DNA of 64,000 nt, from NCBI RefSeq assembly GCF_041438805.1, contig NZ_CP109190.1, forward strand, positions 2,418,001 to 2,482,000. The letters are read 5' to 3'. Of this stretch, positions 33,611-42,728 are shown one piece after another (the stretch's first letter is position 1; the number at the start of each line of letters is the position of its first letter). The DNA is from Streptomyces sp. NBC_01707. Its GTDB lineage: Bacteria > Actinomycetota > Actinomycetes > Streptomycetales > Streptomycetaceae. The position numbers were made by a program, and so were the translations under genes. The notes beneath the pieces were generated by a model. That model made no database searches, was not told the DNA's origin, and saw only the letters and a program-made list of their open reading frames with translations.

Positions 33611-34036
33611 ATGATCGCCGAACTTCAGTGCGTGGTGCTCGACTGTCCCGACCCCGTACGTCTCGCCGAGTTCTACCGCTCGGTCGTGGGCGGCCGGGTC
33701 AACGAGCCGGACCGGCGGTGGGGGCTCGACGAGAACTGGGCGACGCTGCACACCGACGCCGGTCTCGTCCTGGCCTTCCAGCGGGCGGCGGATCATCGGC
33801 CGCCGCAGTGGCCGGACCCGGCCCGGCCCCAGCAGTTCCATCTGGACTTCGGTGTGCCGGACCTGGACGCGGCGCAGGCGGAGGTCGTCGCTGCCGGCGC
33901 TTCCGTGCTCGACGACGGGAGCACGGACGGGGCCGGGGAGACGGACCCGGAGCGGGCCGAGCGGCCGTGGCGGATCTATGCCGATCCGGCGGGGCATCCG
34001 TTCTGCCTGGTCCTGCACCGGGCGGAGCAGCCGTAG
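33611..34036 (+). CDS. VOC (glyoxalase/bleomycin resistance-like) protein
   Basis: 141 aa, two beta-alpha-beta-beta-beta units: residues about 1-60 (LQCVVLDCPDPVRLAEFYRSVVGG) and about 75-138 (FHLDFGVPDLDAAQAEVVAAGA, YADPAGHPFCLV). Metal-site residues typical of the superfamily are present at HLDF and the terminal FCLV region. Substrate unknown. It follows the nucleotidyltransferase gene by about 40 bases and may share its transcript. Confidence 0.8.
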   Translation: MIAELQCVVLDCPDPVRLAEFYRSVVGGRVNEPDRRWGLDENWATLHTDAGLVLAFQRAADHRPPQWPDPARPQQFHLDFGVPDLDAAQAEVVAAGASVLDDGSTDGAGETDPERAERPWRIYADPAGHPFCLVLHRAEQP

Positions 34037-34105
34037 CCCGGTCTTCGCGGACGAGGTCCCGGACCGTCGCGGACGGCCGGCCGCCGCGAGCGCCGCGGGG
34101 CCAGG

Positions 34106-34933
34106 TCACCCTCCGGCGCGCAGTGCCTCCAGGATCCGTTCAGCCGTCGCCTCGTCACGGGCGGCGGTGAAGGGCAGGGCGTTGCCGCCGATGATGCGGA
34201 ACGGGGCGCCCGAGAGCGTGGCCTGGGCGCCGCCCGCCTCGGTGACCAGGAGCAGGCCCGCCGCGTGGTCCCAGGCGAACTCCCAGTTGAAGGCGACCGC
34301 GTCCTGGTCGCCGCGGGCGACGGCCAGGTATTCGAGGCCCGCCGAGCCGCACGGGCGCGCGTTGATGCCCTCGGTCCGCAGGCCGAGCAGGGCTCGCTTC
34401 TGGGCGTCGGAGGTGTAGTCGGGGTGTGACATGGCCACCTCGAGCACGGCGCCCGGCGCGGGTGATCCGGAATGTACGGGGACGCCGTTCAGCGTGGCGC
34501 CCCGGCCGCGGACCGCGACCGCCATCTCGTCCAGGGCAGCGGCGTACGTCCACGAGGCGAGGAGTTCGCCGTGGTGGGCGAGGGCGACGAGCGTGCAGAA
34601 GCCGGGTTCGCCCCGGACGAACTGGCGGGTGCCGTCGACCGGGTCGACGATCCAGACCGGTGCCTCGCCGCCCAGGGCGTCGTACACCTTCGGATCGGCG
34701 TGGACCGACTCCTCACCGACGACCACCGAGCCGGGCAGGAGCCGGGTCAGGGACGCGGTGAGGTGTTCCTCGGCAAGGCGGTCGGCGGTGGTGACGAGGT
34801 CGTGCGGACCGCTCTTCTCGACGATCTCGTGTGCGGCGAGCTGCCGGTAGCGCGGCATGATCTCGGCGGCGGCCGCTGCGCGGACCGCCTCCTCGACCTC
34901 GGTCAGGTCCCCGGCAAGGAAGTCATCGAACAT
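34106..34933 (-). CDS. Inositol monophosphatase family phosphatase (possible histidinol-phosphatase)
   Basis: 275 aa. Li+-sensitive Mg-dependent phosphatase fold: VVVGEES (metal Glu), WIVDPVDGTRQFV (metal Asp pair and Thr) and WDHAAGLLLVTEAGG near the C-terminus (third metal Asp). Actinobacterial relatives include HisN-type histidinol-phosphatases and inositol phosphatases; this one could be either. Located just downstream of the transport-GGT operon in the same direction, 63 bases after the GGT stop, so perhaps its last gene. Confidence 0.83.
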   Translation of the reverse strand: MFDDFLAGDLTEVEEAVRAAAAAEIMPRYRQLAAHEIVEKSGPHDLVTTADRLAEEHLTASLTRLLPGSVVVGEESVHADPKVYDALGGEAPVWIVDPVDGTRQFVRGEPGFCTLVALAHHGELLASWTYAAALDEMAVAVRGRGATLNGVPVHSGSPAPGAVLEVAMSHPDYTSDAQKRALLGLRTEGINARPCGSAGLEYLAVARGDQDAVAFNWEFAWDHAAGLLLVTEAGGAQATLSGAPFRIIGGNALPFTAARDEATAERILEALRAGG

Positions 34934-34996
34934 GACCCCAGCTAAGCACGGTCCACCGGGTCCCCGACGACCTGGTCATGACGTGAAGATGGCCGG

Positions 34997-36838
34997 TCAG
35001 CGGCCTACTGCGTACCCCTGCATGCCGCGCGGGTTCGCGGCGGCGGACAGCACCCCGGTCTCCGGGTCGCGGGCGACGGCGCACATCCGGCCCTCGGACC
35101 ACGGATCGCCGACCGTGACGTCATGGCCGCGGCGCCGCAGCTCCTCGACTACCTCCGGGGCCATGCGCTCCTCGACGGTGACGCTGCCCGGCCGCATGCC
35201 GCGCGGGAAGAACGAGCCGGGGAAACTGTCGTTGTGCCAGTTCGGGGCGTCGATGGCGCCCTGGAGGTCGAGCCCGCCGCGGACCTCGGCGCGCAGCGCG
35301 ACGGCGAGGAAGAAGTGGACCTGCCACTGGTCCTGCTGGTCGCCGCCGGGCGTCCCGAACGCCATCACCGGGACGCCGTCGCGCAGCGCGAGGGACGGGG
35401 TGAGGGTGGTGCGGGGGCGGCGGCCGGGCGTGAGGGAGTTCGGCAGACCCTCGTCGAGCCAGGCCATCTGGAGGCGGGTGCCGAGCGGGAAGCCGAGCTC
35501 GGGCACGACCGGGTTGGACTGGAGCCAGCCGCCGCTGGGGGTGGCGGAGACCATGTTGCCCCAGCGGTCGACGACGTCGACGTGGCAGGTGTCGCCACGG
35601 GTCGTACCGTCCTCGGCGACGGTCGGCTCTCCGGCAGCGGCGCCGTCCTTCGCGACGGTCGGCTCGCCGACGCCCGCCGCCGGGATGCCCATGGCGTCGA
35701 ACCCGCCCTCGCCGGAGGCGACGGCGTGCGCGTGCTCGCTGAGTACGGGGGTGCGGCCGCCAGGGCTGCCGGGGCGCAGCTCGCGCGACGCCTCGTCGGT
35801 GATCAGTGCGCGCCGCTCGGCGTTGTAGGAATCCGAGAGCAGCACGTCGAGGGGCACGTCGGCGGCGTCGCCGTACCAGGCCTCACGGTCGGCCATGGCG
35901 AGCTTGCAGCCCTCGATGAGCAGGTGTACGTACTCCGTGGAGCCGTACTGCGGGAGCTCGGCGGGGAGCAGGGCGAGCTGCTGGAGGAAGGCGGGCCCCT
36001 GGCTCCAGCCGCCGGCCTTGGCGAGCGTCCAGCCGTTCCAGTCGTACGTGGCGGGCGCCTCGTACGACGCGGACCAGCCGGCCAGGTCGGCGGCGGTCAG
36101 GGTGCCGGTGTGGCGGTTGCCGCTGGTGTCCATGGTGGGGCGGGCGGCCTGGCGGACCAGGGCTTCGGCGATGAAGCCCTCGCTCCAGATCTTCCGTGCG
36201 GCGTCGATCTGGGCGGCGCGGTCGTCGCCGCCGGTCTTCTCGGCCTCGGCGATCAGACGGCGCCAGGTCGCGGCAAGGGCGGGATTGCGGAACAGCTCGC
36301 CCGGCTTGGGGGACTTGCCGCCGGGGAGGTAGACGTCGGCGGAGGACTGCCACTCGGTCTCGAAGAGTTCACGGACGGTCTCGACCGTCTGGCCTATCCG
36401 CTCGACGGGTGCGTGACCGTCCTCCGCGTAGCCGATCGCGTACCGCAGAACCTCGGCGACGGACTTGGTGCCGTGGTCGCGCAGCAGCAGCATCCAGGCG
36501 TCGAACGCACCGGGGACCGCGGCGGCGAGGGGCCCGGTACCGGGGACGAGGTCCAGACCGAGGGAGCGGTAGTGGGCGACGGTGGCCCCCGCGGGGGCCG
36601 GGCCCTGGCCGCAGAGGACCTGCACGTCGCCGTCGCTCGTCGCCAGGATCATCGGCACCTCACCGGCCGGGCCGTTGAGGTGCGGTTCGACGACGTGCAG
36701 GACGAATCCGGCGGCGACGGCGGCGTCATAGGCGTTGCCGCCGTCCTCCAGGACGGCCATCGCGGACTGCGAGGCGAGCCAGTGGGTGGAGGACACCATG
36801 CCGAAGGTGCCCTGAAGGGTCGGCCGGGTGGTGAACAC
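34997..36838 (-). CDS. ggt: Gamma-glutamyltransferase-like Ntn hydrolase, cytoplasmic
   Basis: 613 aa proenzyme. The N-terminal part has GGNAYDAAVAAGFVLHVVEPH; the usual glycine-rich GIGGGGF stretch is replaced by GPAGEVP. The autocleavage site lies before Thr417 in GDTCHVDVVDRWGNMVSAT, the small-subunit nucleophile. There is no signal peptide, unlike periplasmic or secreted GGTs, so it should act on imported gamma-glutamyl compounds. A duplicated GEPTVA(K/E)DG unit (residues 391-396 and 403-411) lies just before the cleavage point. It follows dppF by 58 bases, the end of a peptide ABC operon. Confidence 0.85.
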   Translation of the reverse strand: MFTTRPTLQGTFGMVSSTHWLASQSAMAVLEDGGNAYDAAVAAGFVLHVVEPHLNGPAGEVPMILATSDGDVQVLCGQGPAPAGATVAHYRSLGLDLVPGTGPLAAAVPGAFDAWMLLLRDHGTKSVAEVLRYAIGYAEDGHAPVERIGQTVETVRELFETEWQSSADVYLPGGKSPKPGELFRNPALAATWRRLIAEAEKTGGDDRAAQIDAARKIWSEGFIAEALVRQAARPTMDTSGNRHTGTLTAADLAGWSASYEAPATYDWNGWTLAKAGGWSQGPAFLQQLALLPAELPQYGSTEYVHLLIEGCKLAMADREAWYGDAADVPLDVLLSDSYNAERRALITDEASRELRPGSPGGRTPVLSEHAHAVASGEGGFDAMGIPAAGVGEPTVAKDGAAAGEPTVAEDGTTRGDTCHVDVVDRWGNMVSATPSGGWLQSNPVVPELGFPLGTRLQMAWLDEGLPNSLTPGRRPRTTLTPSLALRDGVPVMAFGTPGGDQQDQWQVHFFLAVALRAEVRGGLDLQGAIDAPNWHNDSFPGSFFPRGMRPGSVTVEERMAPEVVEELRRRGHDVTVGDPWSEGRMCAVARDPETGVLSAAANPRGMQGYAVGR

Positions 36839-36896
36839 GGATGTGGCTCCTAGCTGCGACGTACTTGTGTGTGGTTCGGATCGTATGTACGGGAGG

Positions 36897-37937
36897 TCAG
36901 GAGGCCGCGTCCGGGGCGGTCCCGTCCTCCCCGACGAGGTGACAGGAGACCTGCCGGCCGCCGGGCAGCTCGCGCAGGACCGGCACCTCGTTGCGGCAGC
37001 GGTCGGTGGCGAGCGGGCAGCGGGTGTGGAAGCGGCAGCCTGCCGGGGGATCGAGCGGGCTGGGCAGGTCGCCGTGGAGCACGATGCGTTCGCGGGAGCG
37101 CTGCTCGACCGGGTCGGGGACGGGCGCGGCGGAGAGCAGCGCCTGGGTGTAGGGGTGCTTCGGGGAGGCGAACAGTTCGGCCGTCGGGGCCTGCTCGACG
37201 ATCTGCCCGAGGTACATCACGGCGATCCGGTCGGCGAGGAACTCGACGGCGGCCAGGTCGTGGGTGATGAACAGGCAGCCGAACCCGCGGTCGCGCTGCA
37301 GGTCGGCCAGCAGATTGAGGACGGACGCCTGTACGGAGACGTCGAGCGCGGAAGTCGGTTCGTCGGCGACGACCAGATCGGGGTCGCAGGAGAGCGCACG
37401 GGCGATGGAGATGCGCTGACGCTGGCCGCCGGAGAGCTCGTGCGGATGCCGGTCGGCGTGCTCGGGGCGCAGTCCGACCTGGGCGAGGAGCTGCTCGACC
37501 CGGGCGCGCACCTCCTCGCCCCGGGCCTGGCGGTGCAGCTTGATCGGTTCGGCGATGATCTGGCCGATGGTCATGCGCGGGTCGAGCGAGGACGACGGGT
37601 CCTGGAAGACCAGGTGGAAGTCCTTGCGCAGGGGGCGCACGGCGCGGCGCGAGAGGTGGGTGACGTCCGTGCCGTTGATGCGGACGGTGCCACCGGTCGG
37701 TTCGTCGAGGCGTACGGCGCAGCGGCCGACGGTCGACTTGCCACTGCCGGACTCGCCGACGAGGCCGACGACCTCGCCGCGGCCGATGGTGATCGAGACG
37801 CCGTCGACGGCGCGGACGGTGCCACCGCCCGAGGCGTCGAAATGCCTTTCCATGGCGGTGATTTCGAGCACCGGTACGTTCTGCCCGGCGGCTCCGTCGG
37901 TGCCGCCGGGTGCGGGGACCGTCTGTGCGGTGGTCAC
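36897..37937 (-). CDS. dppF: Oligopeptide-type ABC transporter ATPase (DppF/OppF)
   Basis: 346 aa. Walker A GESGSGKSTVGR, signature LSGGQRQRISIARAL, Walker B DLVVADEPTSALD, and the C-terminal oligopeptide extension with cysteines (CRFHTRCPLATDRC) that in some members binds an iron-sulfur cluster. Paired with dppD; start overlaps its stop by 4 nt. Energises uptake by the permeases encoded upstream in the operon. Confidence 0.93.
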   Translation of the reverse strand: MTTAQTVPAPGGTDGAAGQNVPVLEITAMERHFDASGGGTVRAVDGVSITIGRGEVVGLVGESGSGKSTVGRCAVRLDEPTGGTVRINGTDVTHLSRRAVRPLRKDFHLVFQDPSSSLDPRMTIGQIIAEPIKLHRQARGEEVRARVEQLLAQVGLRPEHADRHPHELSGGQRQRISIARALSCDPDLVVADEPTSALDVSVQASVLNLLADLQRDRGFGCLFITHDLAAVEFLADRIAVMYLGQIVEQAPTAELFASPKHPYTQALLSAAPVPDPVEQRSRERIVLHGDLPSPLDPPAGCRFHTRCPLATDRCRNEVPVLRELPGGRQVSCHLVGEDGTAPDAAS

Positions 37938-39037
37938 TCTCCGGCCTCCTGGTCAAGTGTGTCGGTCGTGTCGGGTGCGGGGGTGGTGTCCGCGGGGGTG
38001 GTGTCCGCGGCGTCGGCGCCGTAGGGGTGCCAGCAGGCCGCCCGGTGGAGGGCGTCCGCGCCCGCCTTCGGGTCGATGGCCTTGAAGCCGGGACGGCCAC
38101 CGGTGCAGGTGTCGTCGGCGCGGCTGCACCGCGGGGCGAAGGTGCAGGCGTCCGGCTGGCTGTCGAGGCTCGGCACCAGGCCGGGGATCTCGGGCAGCCG
38201 CCGCTTGCCCTCGCCGCCGGGCCGCAGGACGGCGCCGAGCAGACCTCGGGTGTACGGGTGCCGCGCGGTGCCGAACAGGTCGTGGACCGGTGCCTGTTCG
38301 ACGGAGCGTCCGGCGTACATCACCAGCACCCGGTCGGCGGCGTCCGCCACCACGCCGAGGTCGTGGGTGACCAGGACGATCGCCGTGCCCAGCCGTTCGC
38401 GCAGCGACTGGAGGACTTCGAGGATGCCGGCCTGCACGGTGACGTCGAGTGCGGTGGTCGGCTCGTCCGCGATGAGTACGGACGGGTCGCAGGCGACGGC
38501 GATCGCGATCATCACGCGCTGCCGCATGCCACCGGAGAGCTGGTGCGGGTACTCGTCGACACGGCGCTGCGGGGCCGGGATGCCGACCAGTTCGAGGAGT
38601 TCGACGGCCCTCGTCCTGGCGTCCTTCCTGCTCAGCCCCTGGTGCCTGCGCAGCACTTCGCCGATCTGCCGGCCGATGGTGAGGACCGGGTTGAGGGAGG
38701 TCATCGGCTCCTGGAAGATCATCGCGATGTCCTTGCCGCGGACCTTCTGGAGCTCCTTCTCGTGGGCGCCGACCAGTTCCCGGCCGCCGAGCCTGATGGA
38801 ACCGCCGATGTGCGCGGTCGGCGGGAGCAGGCCCATCACGGCCATGGAGGTGACGGACTTGCCGCACCCCGACTCCCCCACCACGGCGAGGACTTCGCCG
38901 GGGGCGAGGTCGTAGGAGACACCGTCGACGGCGTGCACGGTCCGGGTGTCGGAGCGGAACGACACCGACAGGTCGCGGACGCTCAGGACCGGCTCACGCA
39001 CCGGTTCCCGTACGGGTTCGAGGACGGTCTCGGTCAT
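37934..39037 (-). CDS. dppD: Oligopeptide-type ABC transporter ATPase (DppD/OppD)
   Basis: 367 aa. Walker A GESGCGKSVTSMA, signature LSGGMRQRVMIAIAV, Walker B SVLIADEPTTALD and the C-terminal cysteine-containing extension (CTFAPRCSRADDTC). Overlaps dppC before it and dppF after it by 4 nt each, so all subunits should be translated together. Confidence 0.93.
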   Translation of the reverse strand: MTETVLEPVREPVREPVLSVRDLSVSFRSDTRTVHAVDGVSYDLAPGEVLAVVGESGCGKSVTSMAVMGLLPPTAHIGGSIRLGGRELVGAHEKELQKVRGKDIAMIFQEPMTSLNPVLTIGRQIGEVLRRHQGLSRKDARTRAVELLELVGIPAPQRRVDEYPHQLSGGMRQRVMIAIAVACDPSVLIADEPTTALDVTVQAGILEVLQSLRERLGTAIVLVTHDLGVVADAADRVLVMYAGRSVEQAPVHDLFGTARHPYTRGLLGAVLRPGGEGKRRLPEIPGLVPSLDSQPDACTFAPRCSRADDTCTGGRPGFKAIDPKAGADALHRAACWHPYGADAADTTPADTTPAPDTTDTLDQEAGE

Positions 39038-39924
39038 CGGGTGCCTCCGCGGGGGTCGAGGACGTCACGCAGTCCGTCGCCGAGCAGGTTGAAGGCCAGC
39101 GTCGCCGCGACGATCGCCAGGCCGGGGAAGACGGCGAGCCAGGGGGCGGGCGCCAGGAAGGACTGGGCACCGGAGAGCATCACGCCGAGCGACGGGGCGG
39201 GCGGCTGGACGCCGAGGCCGAGGAAGCTGAGCAGCGCCTCGCCGATGATCGCGGCGGGGATGCCGACGGTCGCCTGCACGATGAGTGCCGAGGTGGCGTT
39301 GGGCAGGATGTGCCGGAAGAGCACGGTGCCGTCGCCACCGCCGTTGGCGATGGCCGCGGCGACGTAGTCGACGTGCTTGAGCCGCAGGGTCTCGGCCCGG
39401 GTGATGCGGATGACTGCGGGGATCTGCGAGATGCCGATGGCGATGGTGGCGTTGGTCAGCGACGGGCCGAGGATCGCGGCCAGGCCGACGGCGAGCACCA
39501 GGAACGGGAACGCCAGCATGGTGTCGGTGAGCCGGGAGATGGTGCTGTCCGCGAACCGGCCGTAGTAGCCGCCGACCAGGCCGAGGGGAACGCCGATGAC
39601 GAAGGCCAGCACGACGGCGACGAGGCCGACCTGCATGGAGGCACGTGCCCCGTACACGATGCGGGAGAGCTGGTCGCGTCCGAGGTCGTCGGTGCCCAGC
39701 CAGTGGGCCCAGCTGGGTTCGGCGAGTACGTTCCCGAAGTTCGGCTGGGCGGGGTCGTACGGGGCGATCAGTGGCGCGAGGAGCGCGGCGAGGACGAAGA
39801 CGGCGGCGATGATGCCGCCGGTGAGGGCGAGCCGGTTCTTGCGCAGGGCGCGGAGCCGGCCGCTGCTCGGCCGCTTCCTGGTGGCCTCTGGGGTGGTGGG
39901 GAGCGCTGTGGTCGCGGTGGTCAC
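39034..39924 (-). CDS. dppC: Oligopeptide-type ABC transporter permease (DppC/OppC)
   Basis: 296 aa with about six hydrophobic helices. N-terminal OppC-type segment (APLIAPYDPAQPNFGNVLAEPS, HWLGTDDLGRDQLSRIVYGAR) and the EAA loop region EALLSFLGLGVQPPAPSLG. GTG 39924 overlaps the dppB stop by 4 nt. The open frame continuing upstream is antisense-like shadow within dppB. Confidence 0.92.
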   Translation of the reverse strand: MTTATTALPTTPEATRKRPSSGRLRALRKNRLALTGGIIAAVFVLAALLAPLIAPYDPAQPNFGNVLAEPSWAHWLGTDDLGRDQLSRIVYGARASMQVGLVAVVLAFVIGVPLGLVGGYYGRFADSTISRLTDTMLAFPFLVLAVGLAAILGPSLTNATIAIGISQIPAVIRITRAETLRLKHVDYVAAAIANGGGDGTVLFRHILPNATSALIVQATVGIPAAIIGEALLSFLGLGVQPPAPSLGVMLSGAQSFLAPAPWLAVFPGLAIVAATLAFNLLGDGLRDVLDPRGGTR

Positions 39925-40874
39925 CGGGCACCTCCGAGCCGGATGCGCGGGTCGATGACCGAATAGACCACGTCGACCAGCAGATTGATGAGGATGTACG
40001 CGGCGGAGGTGCAGAGCACCACGGCCTGGAGTGTCGCGTAGTCGCGGGTGAAGACGGCGTCGATGGTGAGCTTGCCGAAGCCGGGCAGGACGAAGATCTG
40101 CTCGGTGACGACGGCGCCGGAGATCAGGTGGCCGAGCTGGAGACCCAGGACGGTCACAACGGTGACGAGCGAGTTGCGCAACGCGTGCCCGCCGACGACG
40201 GACCGCTTCGACAGCCCCTTCGCACGGGCGGTACGGACGTAGTCGGCGGAGAGCGAGTCGAGCATCGCGGCCCGGGTCTGCCGCATCACGACGGCGGCGA
40301 GTCCGGAGCCGAGGACGATCGCGGGCAGCACCATGCGGCGCAGGTTGTCGATCGGGTCGGTGCCGAACGGTACGTACCCGGAGGCGGCGAACACCGGGAC
40401 GGCGATGGCGAATCCGAGGACCAGCACGATGCCGAGCCAGAAGGTCGGGACGGAGAGGCCGATCAGCGCGATGACGTTGGCGAGCCATTCCTCCGGCTTG
40501 CCGCGCCGCACGGCGGCGACGACTCCGGCGCCGATACCGAGGACGACCGCGAGCAGCAGGGAGAGCGCCGCCAACTCGAGGGTGACGGGCAGGGCCTGGC
40601 CGATCGCGTCGGCGACCGGGAGTCCGGTACGGGAGGAGGTGCCGAGGTCGCCGGTGAGGGCGTGGCCGATGAACCGCCCGTACTGCACGACGATGTTGTC
40701 GTTGAGCCCGTACGCCTCGCGGATCGCGGCGAGTGCCTGGGGGCTGCGTTCCTCGCCGGCGAGGGCGAGCGCCGGGTCGCCGGGCAGGGCCCGGATTCCG
40801 GCGAACACCACGATGGAGACGAGGAAGAGCGTGATGAGTGACTGACGAAGGCGCGTCAGCAGGTATTTCGTCAT
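39921..40874 (-). CDS. dppB: Oligopeptide-type ABC transporter permease (DppB/OppB)
   Basis: 317 aa. Starts with the DppB hallmark YLLTRLRQSLITLFLVSIVVF, followed by FRALPGDPA-like GIRALPGDPALALAGEE and the EAA loop TARAKGLSKRSVVGGHALRNSLVTVVTVLG. About six helices. Start overlaps the dppA stop by 4 nt. Confidence 0.92.
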   Translation of the reverse strand: MTKYLLTRLRQSLITLFLVSIVVFAGIRALPGDPALALAGEERSPQALAAIREAYGLNDNIVVQYGRFIGHALTGDLGTSSRTGLPVADAIGQALPVTLELAALSLLLAVVLGIGAGVVAAVRRGKPEEWLANVIALIGLSVPTFWLGIVLVLGFAIAVPVFAASGYVPFGTDPIDNLRRMVLPAIVLGSGLAAVVMRQTRAAMLDSLSADYVRTARAKGLSKRSVVGGHALRNSLVTVVTVLGLQLGHLISGAVVTEQIFVLPGFGKLTIDAVFTRDYATLQAVVLCTSAAYILINLLVDVVYSVIDPRIRLGGAR

Positions 40875-42478
40875 CGGGTGTACCCCGCAGTCTTGACCCG
40901 GACCAGACCGTCGCCGTAGACGCGGATGCCCGCGACGGACTTGGTGGCGACGACGTAGTTCTTCTGCCGGTAGAGGTAGATCATCGTGTGGGCGTCCTGA
41001 ACGCGCCGGGTCAGCTCGTTGTAGATCTTGGTGCGCCGGGCCGGGTCGGCGACGGCGCGACCCTCGTCGATCAGCCGGTCGATCTCGGGGTCGCCGAGGC
41101 CGTAGGCGTTCATGGCGCCTGCTGTCTTGAGGAAGTTGGAGACGTTGCCGTCCGGGTCGAGCCGGCCTGACCAGCCGCTCGTGAAGACGTCGTAGTGCCC
41201 GGCGTCGGTCTCCGAGAGCATGGTGGCGTACTCGGTGGGCCGCAGGGAGAGGTCGAAGCCGGCCTCCTTGACCATGGCCTGGAGCACCTGCCCGACGCGC
41301 CCCTGTTCGGGGGTGGTGGAGGTCTTCAGCTCGATCTTCACCGGGGTCTTCACCCCGGCCTCCTTCAGCAGCTTCTTCGCCTTGGCGACATCACGCCTCG
41401 GACAGTCCTGCGGCTTGACGCCGGGGGCGATGGCGGACTGCGGGGAGATCGGGCTGCAGGCCGGCTCGTACATGCCCTGGAAGACGACCTTGTTGAGCGT
41501 CTCGCGGTCGATGGCGAGCTCGAACGCCTCGCGGACCCGGACGTCCCGGGCTATCGGGGTGTCGAGCTTGCCCGGCTTCTTGCCGAGGCCGTTCACGTTG
41601 CCGACGTTGAGTCCGATGCCCTGGTAGCCGAGCGACGGTGAGTTGAAGAGCTGGAGCTTGGGCTCGGTCAACGCGCTCTGGACGTCGATGGGGCCCATCT
41701 GGTCGCCGACCTGGAGGTCGCCGGAGCGCAGGTTGGCGAGCCGGACGTTGCCGTCGGGGATCGGCTTGTAGACGACCCCGTCGAGGTGGACCTTGTCCGC
41801 GTCGTAGTAGTTGGGGTCCTTCTTCAGCACGATCCGGTCGCCGCCGACCCGCTCGACGAACCGGAACGGCCCGACGCAGGACGGGTGGTTCGTGAAGTTC
41901 TTCCCGTACTTCTTGAGCGCGGTCGGTGACATCACCATCCCGGCCCGGTCGGCGAGCACACCGGTGAGCGGGACGTACGGGTGGTCGAGTTCCATCCGCA
42001 CGGTGTACGGGCCGGTGGCCCGGACGGACTTGACCGGGGCGAGTTCGGTGCCGCGCGCGGATCCGGGCAGATCGCGGTGGCGCACCAGCGAGGTGACGAC
42101 GGCGTCGGCGTCGAGCCTCGTGCCGTCGCTGAATTTCAGGTCGTGCCGCAGCCGGACGGTGACGGTGCGACCGTCGGCCGAGGTGGCGGGCAGTGCGGCG
42201 GCGAGCTGCGGTACGACCGCACCGTCCTCGTCGATGTCGTAGAGCTTCTCGCACATGCCCGCGAAGACCGTCCGGCCGACGAGGGTCTGCGCCAGGGAGG
42301 GGTCGAGTTTGTCCGGGTCGGAGTTGAGAGCGACAGTGAGTGTCCCGCCGTCGCGTACGGACCGTTCATCGGTTTTCCGTACACCGCCGACCTCGGTCGC
42401 CGAGGACTGCAACGACGCGCAGCCCGAGGTGAGGGACACCAATGCAACTGCCACCAGGGCAACCGCTTTTCGGCGCAC
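40871..42478 (-). CDS. dppA: Oligopeptide-type ABC substrate-binding lipoprotein (DppA family)
   Basis: 535 aa. Lipoprotein signal with lipobox LTSGC (lipidated Cys20), then the SBP family-5 fold (GGTLTVALNSDPDKLDPSLAQTLVGR, LRHDLKFSDGTRLDADAVV). Binds peptides, or by context gamma-glutamyl peptides or glutathione. GTG 42478 follows AGGAGG with 9-base spacing. First gene of dppABCDF-ggt. A weak TTGCCC/TACGGT promoter with 18-base spacing may lie at 42522-42551 on the minus strand. Confidence 0.9.
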   Translation of the reverse strand: MRRKAVALVAVALVSLTSGCASLQSSATEVGGVRKTDERSVRDGGTLTVALNSDPDKLDPSLAQTLVGRTVFAGMCEKLYDIDEDGAVVPQLAAALPATSADGRTVTVRLRHDLKFSDGTRLDADAVVTSLVRHRDLPGSARGTELAPVKSVRATGPYTVRMELDHPYVPLTGVLADRAGMVMSPTALKKYGKNFTNHPSCVGPFRFVERVGGDRIVLKKDPNYYDADKVHLDGVVYKPIPDGNVRLANLRSGDLQVGDQMGPIDVQSALTEPKLQLFNSPSLGYQGIGLNVGNVNGLGKKPGKLDTPIARDVRVREAFELAIDRETLNKVVFQGMYEPACSPISPQSAIAPGVKPQDCPRRDVAKAKKLLKEAGVKTPVKIELKTSTTPEQGRVGQVLQAMVKEAGFDLSLRPTEYATMLSETDAGHYDVFTSGWSGRLDPDGNVSNFLKTAGAMNAYGLGDPEIDRLIDEGRAVADPARRTKIYNELTRRVQDAHTMIYLYRQKNYVVATKSVAGIRVYGDGLVRVKTAGYTR

Positions 42479-42684
42479 GGGGGCCTACCTCCTGCCAGAG
42501 GGTGATCAAGGAATACCGCCGACCGTATTTCGCATACAGTCCGCAGGGCAAGAGGGGTTCCCACATAGCGGACGGTTTTTACTGACGATCGGATAACGGA
42601 AAGGTGTAGGACGCACACGGGCCGGGCGAATTGACCTGGATGCCCTGTTACGACATCGAGGCCGGTCCGCCCGGCCTGATTCCG

Positions 42685-42722
42685 CCGGGACGGGGCGGAG
42701 CCCGGCCCCCGCCCCGTCCCGG
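42685..42722. terminator. Hairpin terminator after the alpha-mannosidase gene
   Basis: Perfect 14-bp stem, 42685-42698 with 42709-42722, loop of 10, starting 7 bases past the GH38 stop. It separates the mannoside operon from the promoter region of the peptide transport operon. Confidence 0.75.
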
Positions 42723-42728
42723 CCCGGC

